From Hymenopellis radicata (taxonomy: Eukaryota > Basidiomycota > Agaricomycetes > Agaricales > Physalacriaceae): a stretch of 64,000 nucleotides of DNA. The notes under the pieces were generated by a model. The model searched no databases and was not told the origin of the DNA. It was given only the letters and a program-made list of their open reading frames with translations. Positions 47,392 to 60,530 of this stretch are shown piece after piece (within the stretch, counting starts at the first letter, position 1; the number at the start of each line of letters is the position of its first letter). Location of the stretch: NCBI GenBank assembly GCA_015501595.1, contig JADNRX010000023.1, positions 62,001-126,000 of the forward strand, read 5' to 3'. Position numbers and translations under genes: made by a program.

Positions 47392-50300
47392 ATGGCGTCG
47401 GCCTTGACATCGACGCGACCTGCTATTGTTCCCAAGAGGCGCCGAACGAGGGGAGCTTGTGATCTCTGCCGGAGTAGGAAGAGTACGCGTCTCTGTCCTC
47501 CTATTCGTGTCCATGGTTGCTCAGATTTAACATTCTAGCCAAATGTAAGCTTCCTTCTCCAAAAAAGAACCAGAACATCGACGTGCGCCAGGTGACGGCG
47601 CTACGATGCCGAACAACAGGTGTTCGAATTGCATCGCGTACAAGGAGGAATGTACACATCGCGCAGCCGACGCTCGAAAGGTGACTACGATTTACGTTCG
47701 CGGCGCATCAACTGACCTATGTTCGTAGGTCGTGAAACAACCAACCAGCTTCGAGTGTGTCTCGCTCGTACACCTACGCGCTACCCTCTTACCCATCAAC
47801 TCATAGCTTCGTTAACTATTCAAATCCACCTTTTGACCAGCCGGAGGAGCAGGTAAGAATACCCTCAGGCTACGCGATTCCCAGCACTTATCTTGTACAT
47901 CTTAGCGTCTCGCCGCGCTGAAATCACAAATTTCTGACATACTCTCGTCGCCTGATCACTATGTTGTTCCAAAGGACCCTGCAGTCATACGCCAGCTCCT
48001 GGTGGACTTGGCACACCGAGTTCGCCAGCTCGAGGAAACAATACGAGAACGGCGCGAATTAAAATTGGCCTCCCCCCCTTCTGAACCATTTCCCCCCTCG
48101 TTCGACAACGAAGCCGTGAACAGGATCGTGATGCTAGACAATTCGGAGGACGTCTTAACGCATTCCGGACTGCATCAGCTCACGCAGAATCAGGAGACAG
48201 CGCTTAGTGAAGGACTCCAAAAACTTACTCTCTGTCACGGCAAGGATCGCCACTATGGGAAGTCGAGCGGAATGATGCTTATGAAAGATGTACGTCCTTT
48301 GTTTCGAAAATATAGATAGGTGTCTAATTCAAAATGTCAGGCGTTGGACATCAAAAGAGAGTACACCGGCAATCCGGAAGGACTTTTTCTTCATACGAAA
48401 CGCGCCCAATTTTGGGTCGATCAGCCTGTGAGTTCAACACGCATTCGAGTCGTTGCTCATGTTGATTTCTCCTCCCAGTGGCAACGGTCTTGGTACGAGG
48501 ACGAATACCTCGTACCTTACACCTTCCCCGAAGACGACCTCCTTCATGAACTCGTAGAGCTCTACTACCAGGAGCACGACATCTACATGCATCTCATCTA
48601 CAGGCCAAAGTTCGAAAGAAACATTGCCCAGCGTCTGCATGAGTTTGATTCGTCGTTTGGTGCTCTGGTGTTGGCGATGTGTGCGGTTGGCGCTCGACAC
48701 TCAAACGATCCACGTGTCCTTTTGAATGGTGAAGAACACACTAGTGGGTGGAAGTATTATCAACAGATACGCACACTTCCAGCTGTGTTGTCGAAGCCTC
48801 CGACACTGTACGATCTGCAGCTGTATACGGTTAATGGCGTTTCTCTCTCTCAAACAGTGTGTCGCTCAATAACCCGTGTAGGTTTGCGGTATCTTTTTGA
48901 ACGGCTCTACCATAACGGCAGAGACATGCTGGGGACTCGCCGGGTTCGGTATTCGAATGGCGCAATCCATTGGCCTTCATCGAAGGCCTCCTCCTGGGAA
49001 GCAGCGTACTGTCGAGGACGAAGAATGGAAGAGGGCCTTCTGGGCTCTTTTTGCGGCGGATGTGTCTATCGCCATCAGAACTGGTCGTCCCGTGTCGACA
49101 ACATCTGATGACTATGACCTGGAATTTCCTGTAGAATGCGATTATGAGTACTGGGAGAATGAAGACCCCGAACTCAGTTTCACGCAACCAGAGGGGAAAC
49201 CCTCAGCAGTGACGGCTTGGGTGAAGTACCTGCAGCTGGTCGAGTGGATGGCCTTCACGCATAGGACCGTCTTTGCCGTTAAAAGATCTGACATGTGTAA
49301 AGCAGTTGGACCAGACTGGTACCGTACTGTCATCGTTACTATTGACTCAGCCCTTTGCAAGTGGGTTGATAGTATGCCCCTCTACCGTAAGTCGTTCAAG
49401 TGCCTATGGCTGGTAATACTTATGATTATTGATCTAGTAAGATGGAATCCACACCACACCGATCCCTCGTTCTTCAAACAGTCCGCTTATCTTCACGTTG
49501 CATACTATTTTGCCCAGATTCAGTTGCATCGACCATTTATCTCACTCGTTGGGAAATCATCCTCTTCGCCGATCTCGTTTCCGTCTTTGTCGATTTGTGT
49601 GAATGCTGCCCGTGCAAGCTGCCATATCGTTGACACATACCATCAGCGCGGGTTCAGGCCAACACTTTCAACTCAGGTAAGAGAAAATGCTCGCGGGCTT
49701 CGTAGTTTGCTCATGGTTGTTGGTAACGTCTAGCTGGCTCTATTCTACTCTACCATTATCATTCTGATGAATGTCTGGCGGACTAGCAAGGCAGGTGGTC
49801 ATGCTCAGTTAACCAAAGATATGGAGAATATAGGCAAGTGCATTGATATCTTGCGCGGCCAGGAGAAACGGTTTGCCTTTTATTTCTTCGTTGTGATCCC
49901 AATATCAACTATGATGCTTTTCAGGTGCCAGATTGCTGGTCGTCTTGTGTATGTCCGGCTTCTTCGTACCAATCTCCTCTAACGGGTTCCTTGCAGTGAC
50001 AAGGTACACGCTCTGGTTGCAGACCTAGATGAATTCCCTCTGGCCAACTCGGTGCCCTCATTAAAACGTTCTCGCGAGCCCGATGAAGAGCCCGTCACTC
50101 TTGAGCTCCCTCTCGCGCCTTCGGAAGACGTGCCCATTCCTGTCATAGACTGGCTTTCAACGCCTGACATTGGAACAATGGCTATGCCACAAGGAGTAGA
50201 ACCTCTCCCTCTCTACACTGACCAGCTGGGCCGCATGCAGCCCCATGTCCCAATGGGAATGCCGGGAACGGAAACAGATGAAGAATATTCGGCTTGGTTT

Positions 50301-50573
50301 CAAGAGCACTTTCCTTCAGAAACGTTTCTGCCGCCTGGTTTCATGGACGAAAATGCATGGGCGGAGGCGAATCATCCCGGCAGGCTGTCGGGAGGCTTTT
50401 TGGCTTCGTTTATCAATGACCCGGGTGCGTATGAATAGCGCGGCAGGATTTTCCTGATAAGACCTTTCTGTATAGGGTTCGACCTACCTAAACCTGGGGA
50501 TGCATTGATGACTGCGAACGATGTTGATACAGAAATGGCTCATTGGCTGGGCTACAGGGATGACTTTTCATGA
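47392..50573 (+). CDS. Zn2Cys6 / Fungal_trans transcription factor (tandem copy 1)
   Basis: Zinc-cluster regulator with intact coding sequence. Exon 1 47392-47482 ends in CDLCRSRK, exon 2 is 47539-47544 (6 nt), and exon 3 from 47592 holds CDGATMPNNRCSNCIAYKEE and the last Cys. Spliced, the cluster is C-x2-C-x6-C-x9-C-x2-C-x6-C. The coiled linker includes VDLAHRVRQLEETIRERREL. The Fungal_trans core shows LLHELVELYYQEHDIYMHLI, YRPKFERNIAQRLHEFDSSF, WGLAGFGIRMAQSIGLHRR and YYFAQIQLHRPFISLVG. The C-terminal acidic/Pro part ends in a patch with EEYSAWFQEHFPSETFLPP and NHPGRLSGGFLASF, then a last exon after an intron at about 50426, stop 50571-50573. Exon borders at about 47.7-47.9 kb are less sure. 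A close paralogue follows at 51910. Confidence 0.83.
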
Positions 50574-50838
50574 GTCAGAAGTAAGGGACTCGGAGGAATA
50601 CCGCTTCGCCAAGACTGATACAGACTGAAACACAAGATTGAAGGAATGTTACAGTGTATCCTTTTATTACGGAGACAATACATCTATGGGCTTTCCACTG
50701 CAATCAAGTATCTTATTATTACACACTGGATGACTTTCCGTAACGTTTTTTCGCGATAAATCGCCCAATAAACCTTGTAGCATTGAAACTCCGCCACTTT
50801 GAGAATTTGCTTTCAGTCCCGTAACGCGTGTCTGCTTA

Positions 50839-51290
50839 CAGACCTTTGCATATGTTCGTGAAAATCGAAATAATTTTTGTTTGCCGGTCCGACCTAACCG
50901 ATCTTATCTCACCCCATTTGGGGCTAGTCGTGCCGCCACACCCTTGATAGCTTTCTTCCTTCAAGCCACTTCGATGTACTGGATAAGTTACCAGTGAACC
51001 TGTCTTCTATTATAGCTACTTATGAACCACTTTTGGTATGCTTTTGGTAGATAGCTAGATGAAAGTTTGATGAACAGCTGTTGTAGTTTGCAGCAGAGTT
51101 GTTCTCGGGGATGTACCAGCCTGCACTGATTTTAATATCCACAGAGAAGCAGTCTGTGAGAGTACCAGTACATCTCGGTAGGTATATGGGCGCCACGTCG
51201 CATAACCCAAAATGGGGTGAGATAAGATCGGTCAGGTCGGACCGGCAAACAAAAATTATTTCGATTTTCACGAACATATGCAAAGGTCTG
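50839..51290. mobile_element. MITE with 81-bp terminal inverted repeats and TA target duplication
   Basis: The left terminus 50839-50919 and the reverse complement of 51210-51290 are identical except for one base by direct comparison. Both ends begin CAGACCTTTG. The element is flanked by TA on both sides (50837-50838 and 51291-51292). It is 452 bp long and has no open frame that could encode a transposase. TA duplication and terminal repeats suggest a non-autonomous Tc1/mariner-type element; the superfamily is inferred. It sits between the two tandem Zn2Cys6 genes. Confidence 0.85.
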
Positions 51291-51532
51291 TAAAACTGTT
51301 ATTAGATTCTAGTTTACTGCGGCGACGATGCCGAGGTGTGTCCCCATAAGGTAACTCCTCATCCTCACATTTGCGGACCTGCAGCATTGATTCTGAGCAT
51401 TATTTACTTCATGCCATTGAATGGCACCACTTTTCGAGGTGTTGCTGGTGGGAAGACACGTCGTGGACGAACGATGAACACAAGAGGACCCTAGCAACGG
51501 GGTTTGGAACATTAATTTTGATAGCTTGAATT

Positions 51533-51561
51533 CTGGAGGAGGGGTCAGACCCCTCCTCCAG
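51533..51561. repeat. Perfect 14-bp inverted repeat with 1-nt spacer
   Basis: CTGGAGGAGGGGTC, one A, then its exact reverse complement. It is GC-rich and could form a very stable hairpin or cruciform. It lies in the non-coding gap upstream of the gene at 51910, outside the MITE. No poly-T follows, so a classical terminator is not implied. Confidence 0.7.
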
Positions 51562-51909
51562 ATTGAACATCTGGAACGACGTGAACTTGGTTGATGATAT
51601 CCTGGCCCTGCAGCCGTGGCGCGGGCCGGCTCGGCTACCTTCCTCTCTAGGCCGTTGCTAGGCATCTGAAATTTATTCTAGCTCTCCAGACGTTACGGAA
51701 AGTCATCCACTGAGGGCACACCTCGTTCTGGCTGTACTCGATGCGATCATGATGGTCGTCGCCAACTGTGGCACGCTGTGCTGATACACATTCCGGAATG
51801 ATGTCATTACGTGTTCCTGAAATGATATAGCTTCCGATCTCCCCCAACCCATTTAATTCGCCCTTGCTTCCTGTCTCCCATCTCCCATCTCCCGCCGCTG
51901 TCTTTGACG

Positions 51910-54900
51910 ATGATTAGCGAGAATGAGTCTCCGGTGGCACCGAAAAAAAGGCGTTTACGCGGTGAGCAGTATGGTCGCCGTGGCTCAGACAACGCTAAAA
52001 CCCAGCCAGGTGCCTGTGATCTATGCAAGCTAAAGAAGAGTGTGTCCCCCATTTTCCGGTTTCGCGTTCAAATCTGATTCCTCTTAGCGCGATGTACGCT
52101 GTATGACGCATAGTCATGTCCACGACGCGCTCACATGCTCTCTAGGCGACAGTGCGAAGATGCCCAATAACATATGCTCCAATTGCATCGCTTACAACGA
52201 GCAATGTACACACGATATGCTCGCGGTAAAAAAGGTATCAAAACAATCAAGTGGCTATCCGGATTTACCTATCATTTCCTTGTAGCCGCCTAAGAAACCG
52301 ACGTTCAAGTGCGCGTCTTCATATCACTTTCCGTCGAAGATTGATCGGATCCTTTCAGCTTCGTCAATTATTCTCTTCCGTCCGGCTCAATTCCTTCAGA
52401 TAGCGGTCACTCTCCAGAGGCGGTGAGTGGGGTCGTCCAGTTTATCAGTCTTCGTTACCTTATTATGCGCCAGTCCGTATATGCCGGTGAAGAGGCTTTG
52501 AATGCCCAGATATCCCAGATTCTCTCAAGTCCGCCACTGTTGCCTACCGATCCCGTTGTCGTCCAGCAACTGTTGATTGACTTGGCTCGACGCGTTCGCG
52601 ACCTAGATGCGGAGCTTGCGGTTTGTCGCCAAGTGCTGGCTCGCGAGGCGTCAGGCGAAGTTTCCATCTCACACGGCGTCATTCCAGCATCCACAGCTCC
52701 GACAGTAGACGAGAATATATCTTCAGTAGTGGAAGATAAAAGCGACCTTGTTCTCACCGATTCCCTCAAGCGTCTGACCGTAATCTTCTCTCTTTCCTAA
52801 AATGTGGGATCTAATTTCGGTTCTCAAGGTTGGCCAATCGAGACATCGCCATTACGGGAAGTCCAGTGCCATTATGATCATGAAGCATGCACTGGACATC
52901 AAGCGGGATTTGATCGGCGGTGAAGGTCTTTCCTTCAGTGTGAAGAGAGGAGAGTTCTGGAACAATCAGCCAGTAGGTGATGTCTCATTTATGTATGGAA
53001 GCCGCTGTTGACGCTTGTGCAGTGGCAGAAAGCCTTGCATGAAGATGACTATCTTCCCCCGTACCACGTTTCCTGATGATGATCTCATGCATGAATTGCT
53101 CAACCTGTACTTTGAAGAGGACAACGAAACTCGTCTGTCTCATATATCGCCCTAGTTTTGAGCGAAAGGTTGCTCAGGGACTGCACGAGTACGACCGCGC
53201 TTTCGGGGCTGTTGTACTGGCATGGTTGTGCACTAGGTTCGAGAATACACGAACGATCCTCGAGTTTTCCTAAATCCCGCTAACGGTCATACCTCGGGAT
53301 GGAAATATTTTGAACAGATCAGGCCTCTGCCCACCTCTTTCACATCTCCAGCAACCTTATATGACTTGCAGGTGTACGCAGTAAGTCCTATTGATGGCCT
53401 AGTTCTTACAGTTACCTGAAATCATCTAGCTGTCTGTCTTATATGCAAACGGGACAACTACATACACCGGAATCGAGCTGGGTGCTCCCTGGGTTCGGTA
53501 TCCGGATGGCAACAGGCCGGTGGGTGCTCACAGAAGGAAACCCGACAGCGGGCGGCCTACAATCGAAGATGAAGAATGGAAACGTGCCTTCTGGTTGCTT
53601 ATGGTGTATCGATATAATCAGTGCTGTCACAACTGGACGTCCGCTCGCAACGACTGCTGACGAGTATGCTCCTTCTCTCATTGTATTTGCGTAGCTCAGT
53701 TATCGTTATAGCTACGACGTCGAACTGCCGGTGCTATGTGATGACGAATACTGGGACAACCCTGATCCCCAGTTGAGGTTCATACAACCTCCTGGAGTAC
53801 AGCCGAAATCAACAGTACTGGGTGCAGTTCATATCGCTTCTTTCGAGATCCTTGCATTCTCTCATAGAACCATTGTGAGTTGCGTCTCTGTGAACCGACA
53901 TTCAACAATGTTTTTACTCTTTTAACAGTAACGCTGTCAAGCGGTCCAAGCTATCCTCAGAGCTTGCTGGGCCCGACTGGGATAAGAAAGTTATTGTTGC
54001 TATTGATTCCAGCCTAAACCGATGGGTAGACGATCTACCATCCTTCTTACGGTGGAACCCTCATCATCCAAACACACTATTTTTCAGGCAATCTATGACG
54101 CTGTATGCCCTCTACTATTTCATCCAGATACAAGTACATCGACCGTTCATTTGGAACACGGGACGGTCTCCGTCCGAAGTGCCCTCTGTGTCCTACCCGT
54201 CTCTCGCTATCTGTGTCAATGCAGCACGTGCATTATGCCATATTGTCGACATATACCAGAAACGTGGGATGCGGCCTGCTTTTGTTGTGCAGGTCAGTGA
54301 ATCGCAAGAAACGTAGCGCTTCCTATTAACAGTACGACGCCACAGATTATGATCTTCTATTCTGCAATCGTGCTGGTCATCAATATATGGAGAAACAAGC
54401 GTTCTGGCACTCAAAAACAGGTTGAGAAGGACCTTGAAAACGTACAACACTGCTTAAATATTCTAAAAATGCATGAATCGAGGTTTGCGCGGTCAGTAGT
54501 CGCACATATCCAGAGACTGATTTCTCCTAGATGGCAAATAGCTGGTCGCTACGCGTGAGCCACTTCTATCTCATTTATCACTCTTTGGAATTTAGGAACC
54601 TTCGCTCAGCGATATGATTCGTGCGTTACTTGCAGATCTCGACACTCTGCCCCTGGGAAGATCGACGCAATCATCACCGTCATCGTTGAAGCGGACGCGT
54701 GACGAGGCAACTTTCTCAGCGCCGCCCGACTCTCTCCTGGCGCTACCTAACATGGACTGGACCAGCTTTTCCTCTCCATCGATGTCCTCAAGCTCCACCT
54801 CAGAGATTTTTGAAACAATACCAAGAGATACAATCTTTGCTGATATTGATGTATTCGACTTGCCAGTATATACAGATGAACTAGGACGCCCGTCGCCGTC

Positions 54901-55249
54901 TTCGACGATAGCTGCGATGACCGAGCTAGCAGCGGGAACAGGAACAGATGCATCAGCGGCATACGACTATGCCGCATGGTTTCAGGCGAATTTCCCTATG
55001 GACACTTTGCTCACACCGGGCATTCACGCTAGCAATGAACCTCACTGGACAGAGAGTGACCATCCCGGCCGTCTAGACGGAGGATTTCTGACATCATTCA
55101 TGGGCCAGACGCGTCTGTTCACAACATATTGGCACGGGTTGATGCTGACGATTCTTGCAGACACACAATATGAGATTCAGCCCACACCCAATTTTAATGC
55201 CATCGATCCGGAGATGGCGATGTGGTTCAATCGGCCGCCAGAGGCGTAG
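51910..55249 (+). CDS. Zn2Cys6 / Fungal_trans transcription factor (tandem copy 2), frame broken in several places
   Basis: Paralogue of the gene at 47392. Start MISENESPVAPKKRRLRG, then GACDLCKLKK, a 6-nt exon (52088-52093), then CDSAKMPNNICSNCIAYNEQ and the last Cys. The linker has LLIDLARRVRDLDAELAVCR. The core includes RHRHYGKSSAIMIMKHALDI, DDDLMHELLNLYFEEDNE, LIYRPSFERKVAQGLHEYD, SWVLPGFGIRMATG and RPTIEDEEWKRAFWLLM. These lie in changing frames between about 53070 and 53660, and at least four one- or two-base indels must be bridged. I see no in-frame nonsense codon within the conserved blocks. The last exons (54614 to stop 55247-55249) are intact and end ...MAMWFNRPPEA. It is either a young pseudogene or a functional gene in a badly polished stretch. 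Confidence 0.7.
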
Positions 55250-55508
55250 ACCATCGACTGAGGTGATGTGCGAATATGTAACTTCGTGCTTTACTGGTCA
55301 GTGTATGATTTCATGGATTCGGTGGATCTACATAAAGGTCGAAGCGAAGCTAATATAAACGGAACTTGTTGCGGCTTTCTATTAGGCTGACTACGGGAGA
55401 CTAAAGCGAAGCGCAGGTCGGACCAACATGGTGGATGATAATGCAGCACGGTGTGTAGAAATACAATTAGTGCGCGCGAAATACAGCAGTCAAATCAAGC
55501 TTGACTGA

Positions 55509-58500
55509 TCATGAATTAGCGCGTTGAGTCCATTCCACAGCTCTCTGTTTTACAACATTGGCGCCTTCCTCGTCGCCAAGTCGCCGTTCAAGTTCTAACC
55601 ACTTCTTGAAGAAGGATCTGTGACAGTACTCAGTGAAGGACGATACAATGTAATGGGGAAGAACGTACTTGGCTTTGTGGCTGGTCATCTTGATAGTGAG
55701 TAATCGATCAAACAGAGCACTAGAAGAAATCAGATGCTTCATTCCCGGCAACTAGATCAAGACGTACCGCAAGCTCTGCATGTTGTCTTGACGCCCCTCC
55801 ATGTCGATGTATATTGACCAAACATCCCAACGCTTTGGATGCGAATCGATGATACCTTCAAAGAGTGTCTTTCCTCGCTCCGGTTCGCCCATCTTGTATT
55901 CCAGCTGTGCGAAGCGCGATATAGTCTTCAAATCTACAATTTCTCTGTGAATCAGCAGCGGGAGAGAAGTTGGAAGACGTACGTTTCCGCTTCTCCAGGC
56001 TTTGAATACTACGCGGCAGCAAGTTCCGCGCCTGCTCGATATCGCCTCTTCGAAGATAGAACTCTGCGAATAAGGTCCAGACTTTGGAACTTTGTCCAAA
56101 CTTTTTGGAGGTCCTCTTGTACTGCTCTTCGGCTTGCTACAGAGAGTTTGAGTTGATACTAGCATGAGTGGTGATCTGCGTACCTGTGACTTGTCCGAGT
56201 TGTCCAGTATGGATGCCAGACGAAGATGTACGGTCTTGGAATCGTTAGCGCGCGCAGCTTCCTTGAACGTCGAGTCCAATGTTTGTTCGCTGCCATATGT
56301 ATTCTCTAGGTTGAGGAGGGCAATCCAAACGTTCAGCTTCTCCTGTTCCTCTCGGAAGCTAATCGTGCTGAGGGCTTTCCTCGCTATCTCCCGGGCCTTG
56401 TCAATATCGGCAAGCTGTATGAGGAAAGCCATATACTGAATCCAGAGATACGATGAATTCGGGGATCCCAGCAATAACCGATCAAAGTCCGCCGTGGATT
56501 CCGGAGCCCTTGTGTGCATCTCAGCCGTGAGATCAACTTCAACCTCTTTGCGTTTCTTCCTTCGCTTTTTGCTCGGCTGCTCTTCGTCTTCTGAATCATC
56601 ATATGAAATATCAGATTCCGCGTCGGATTCAAGGACTTGTTTGGGCTGGGCGAACCAATCAAACCCGGTGGAAAGGGTTAGCGGTTTTTGAGCCTTGGAA
56701 GTCGACGGTTGCGACGGAGTGGCCTTGTACTGGTCGATAGTCGGGTCTACTGAGACATCCATGGCGTCGTCATCGTCGTCACTGTCGTCAGCAGCTACAG
56801 GGTCTTCTTCGACATCGGAAGCGCGGTCAACATGGCCTTCCTCACCACTGCCGTCGTCGTCGACGGCACCAAGTTCGTCATCCTCGCCGTCAGAGTCCTC
56901 TTCGTCGCTCGCAAAGTCCTCCGCAGTGAAATGCGATGGCTTCAGACTCAGAGAAAGACGCTTGTTAACAATGTCCAGAACTACGGCCTTGACGCGATCG
57001 CCTTCCCGAAACCCACCCAGTGCGACCGAGACGTCGGCATCCTTGTTGTCTGAAAGCTAAAAACAAGATGAGCATCTTCTTGACTGACGGCAGGATTGAC
57101 CTACCTGGGATTTATGGCAGAGTCCGCTAAGTCTAGAATTGTCGATATTGATGAACAGGCCGTAGTCTTCAACTTTTTTAACAGAGCCAGTTATTTTCTG
57201 TCCCTTTTGCAGATCCCCCAGGGTGATGTTTGACTTCCTTGAGGAATCAGTCGTTCGGAAGGTCATCTCGACTTTCTTCGTCGCAGTGTCAACGCTAAGG
57301 AGATCAACAGCAAGGCGCGCGTAAAAGATTATAGTGACATACCTCAGAATGCGACCCTTTACAACCTGGTCAGTAGTGAATCGTTCTTGCCACTCCTTCA
57401 CGTACTAGACCGAAAGCTCTTAGTAACCAACAGTTTAAGCGTAGAACAATGAATCCTCACATCATCGAACAACTCCCGAATCTGCACTCGTGCATCAATA
57501 TCCCGAGCAATGGACACAAACAAACCGTGCTCGGCGACACTCTTGATGAATCCTCGCACGGTAGCCCCAACATGTAGATCCTCGATGCTGTCATAACGCG
57601 ATCCACTACAGGCGTCTCATCGTCAGGGTGCATCTTTGAATGTCTTGTTGACAGAATCAGTTGTTTCCTCCCCGTGTCAATCCCGATCACGGCCGCCTTC
57701 AAGACAGCATCGACTGCAGGGAAAGGTATCCCAGTCTCATAATCGTCCGATGCGTCAGTGGGATGAAGAAGGCCGCCAATGTGAGATGGTAGCTTCAGTA
57801 AAGTCCCAACGCGGGTTTTACGCGTAACCCGCCCACTGACGATCTGACCTAAAGCAACTGTATCCATTGAGAGAGTCCCCTTCAACGACGCCTTGCCTTT
57901 GGGTTTTGTCGCAACGATGACAAAGTGCTTCTCCACATTCCTGGTCACCACGACCAGATCATCCAGGACATCACCCGAAGCTAGAGACACTCGTAGCTGG
58001 GCAGCAGTTGTATCGCGGTGATTGGCGAGATTGTTCAACGACAAGAGGGCGCGCACATTCGTTGGTTGGAGAGACAACATGACATTATCCTTCTGAACCT
58101 CGGAAACTTTGCCTTGGACGATGTTGCCAATCTCAACGCTGCTGGTGTCCGGATTGAACGATTGTGCGGCGGTTGATTTCCGAATGCTGGCGATTATGCG
58201 ATTCTGATCGGCGGCGACATCGATGATGCGCACCTTGACGATCTTGCCCACAGAGAAGGCATCCGAGAGCTGGACGGGTACTTCGCTATGCAAACTTGAG
58301 TGCAAGTTCGGTGGGTATATGCGTGAAAACGAACCTGACTTCTCTCATGGGAACGATAGCCTTGACGTTGTTGTAGAACTCGACAAAAAGCTGCTTGTCT
58401 GTGATTTTGAAAATGACTGCATTCGTAACGAGCCCGATCTGAGCATCCTCGAGCGATGATACAATGGGCAGGTCTGAGTCCAGTAAAGTCTTCTTGGCTG

Positions 58501-60530
58501 TTAAGGACACGCGTTTCCGCTGTAAATCCACGACTAGGACCTTTAAACGAGTTCAACAGTTATAGAGTATAATTAAAACGTTTCATACCCGACATTTGAT
58601 ACTCGCGCCAACTTTAAATCGTTTCGCTGGATGCTTGAGAGCAATGTCCGCATAGTGGTTTGGCCACACTACACCGTCAATGTTCCCGGATAGCGAGACA
58701 AATAGACCAGTGTCTGTAAGTTTCTTGATAGTCCCCTTGACGATCGCTCCAACCTTGATATCATCAACTTGAAAGAACTGCTGGTCGATGACTGATGCTT
58801 TGAGAGACAGCTGGAGTACACCGTCGAAAGGGAAATACCCGGTGACCCGAGCCCGGTGTATGGATCCAACTTTCCAGGGTCCCCAGCGAGGATAGCAGGA
58901 AGATGTTCATCGGACATGTGAGAAATCTGAGAAATGAAGATTAAATATTTAGTCACTACGAGCGAGATGCGTGAATGACTCACATGGGCAAAACCCTCCA
59001 AACCAGGTTCAACCTCGACATCGACGCCACGTTCTGACTGTATCCGTAACACCTTCACCTCCGGCAGTATCTTGCCGATAGGATAGAGTTGCTGCAAACT
59101 TGACGTCTCTGATTTAGGTTTACATGGTCCCAGCTCCAGGATATGTTCGTTCAAAGCGAGTGCAAACTTTGGAGGAGATGTTGAGAACTCGTAAAGGACG
59201 CGTGCCTTGACCTTTTTCCCGATCTTATGCGATTTTTCTGTCATGTGGCGGGGCAAATGCAGGCGATCGATTGTGCCCTCGAAGAAACCGAGGACCTGAA
59301 CGTTGAACCCAGTTGTATGAGTCGCGGTAATCAGGACTTGTACGAGGAGCCGGGAAGAATAGACGTCACACTTGTTATTTCTGTTAACTGAGGATGTCGT
59401 CAACGTACAGACTCAAAAAGGAAGAATAGAGGAGCTTACAGAACTAGTTGCGAACACCATTGGGTCATTTGTGACATTGCATGTTCGTGCGTTTTTCGTA
59501 ACCTTTTGTACGGTCACATCGACCAGCTGGCCAACGTATAAGCGGGAACCGTCCTCGGGTGCTTTGGCATCCTTGAAAGGTAGAAAAGTAGCTAGGTCCC
59601 GTATGCCGACATCCAATTGATACCCATGGTCTTCCACGCTTTTGATTGCAGCACTCAATGTCTATGAACGGTGTTAGTTGGTGGAGTTGCGGAAACTGGA
59701 CAACCTACGAAATCTTGCACTATATCAGACTTCTTAATATCGGCGTTGACCTTTTGTGGATCCAGACTGAGCTCAATCCTTTTGCTTGCTCGTACGGATT
59801 CGTCCCTGGACCGTCCGATTCCAGTCACGTCGGTTATACCAGCGGCATGCACACCTGTGACTATTGCCCGTACGTATTGTCCTTCGTGAAATATCTCGAA
59901 AAGGTCAGGTACCCCGGAATTGTCGATGGATGTGTCGTCCTCCTCGTCGTCTTCCGCTTCAGCTTTCTCCAACAAAGCAGTGAGAGGCGCTGATATGTTT
60001 GTTATTGGCACATGTCCAAAGAGTTGATTGGGCAGGGATACTACGAGGGCGAGAGGCTGGATAGCAATGATTTGGCCAAATATTTTCATGCCGACGGTTA
60101 TTCTCTAACAACGATCAGTTTGGGTACTCTTCAAGGGCATCAGGTCGCACTTTGTAGTTCAGATGCTCAATCCGTATTCTGTCTGTCTTTGCTGTTTCCG
60201 TAGATGGCCCCGCTTCCGACTTTCTCTTTCTCTTTTTGGTCTTTTTAGATTCCTCGGCATCCTAGTAACGATAAGCAGGCTGCTGAGACTCGAGATATAA
60301 GTGTATGCCTTGAAAAGCTCCTGGTCTGCCTCTTTCAATGCTTCTGCGCGTATTGTCTTGACCTCTAAAGGCGTGAAGGACGTTCCACCACCGCGAGGAA
60401 AGTCGATTTCATTGGGAGTAAGCTGCGAGACCGGCGTCGCAGAGGGTTCGTGCGACGACGACGAGACCTTCGATTTCTTGTGCTTTTGGGTTGAACCCGA
60501 GTCGTCGAGAGAACGTTTCTGGGCCGCCAT
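55509..60530 (-). CDS. RRP5: RRP5-like rRNA processing protein (S1 repeats plus HAT/TPR)
   Basis: Nucleolar factor needed for cleavages at A0-A3, thus for both 18S and 5.8S rRNA. Start MAAQKRSLDDSGSTQKHKKS at 60530. A long series of S1 RNA-binding repeats follows, for example HVGATVRGFIKSVAEHGLFV, GQKITGSVKKVEDYGLFIN and VGAIVKGTIKKLTDTGLFV. After an acidic, Ser/Lys-rich linker (DSEDEEQPSKKRRKKRKEV) comes the HAT/TPR-like C-terminus: DFDRLLLGSPNSSYLWIQYM, LFAEFYLRRGDIEQARNLLP and RWDVWSIYIDMEGRQDNM. It ends FKKWLELERRLGDEEGANVV...TQRANS, stop at 55509. More than ten introns of about 50 bp. Apparent missing bases at 58874-58875 (CC) and near 57604-57610 interrupt S1 repeats. The length, about 1,480 residues, is normal for Rrp5. 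Confidence 0.87.
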
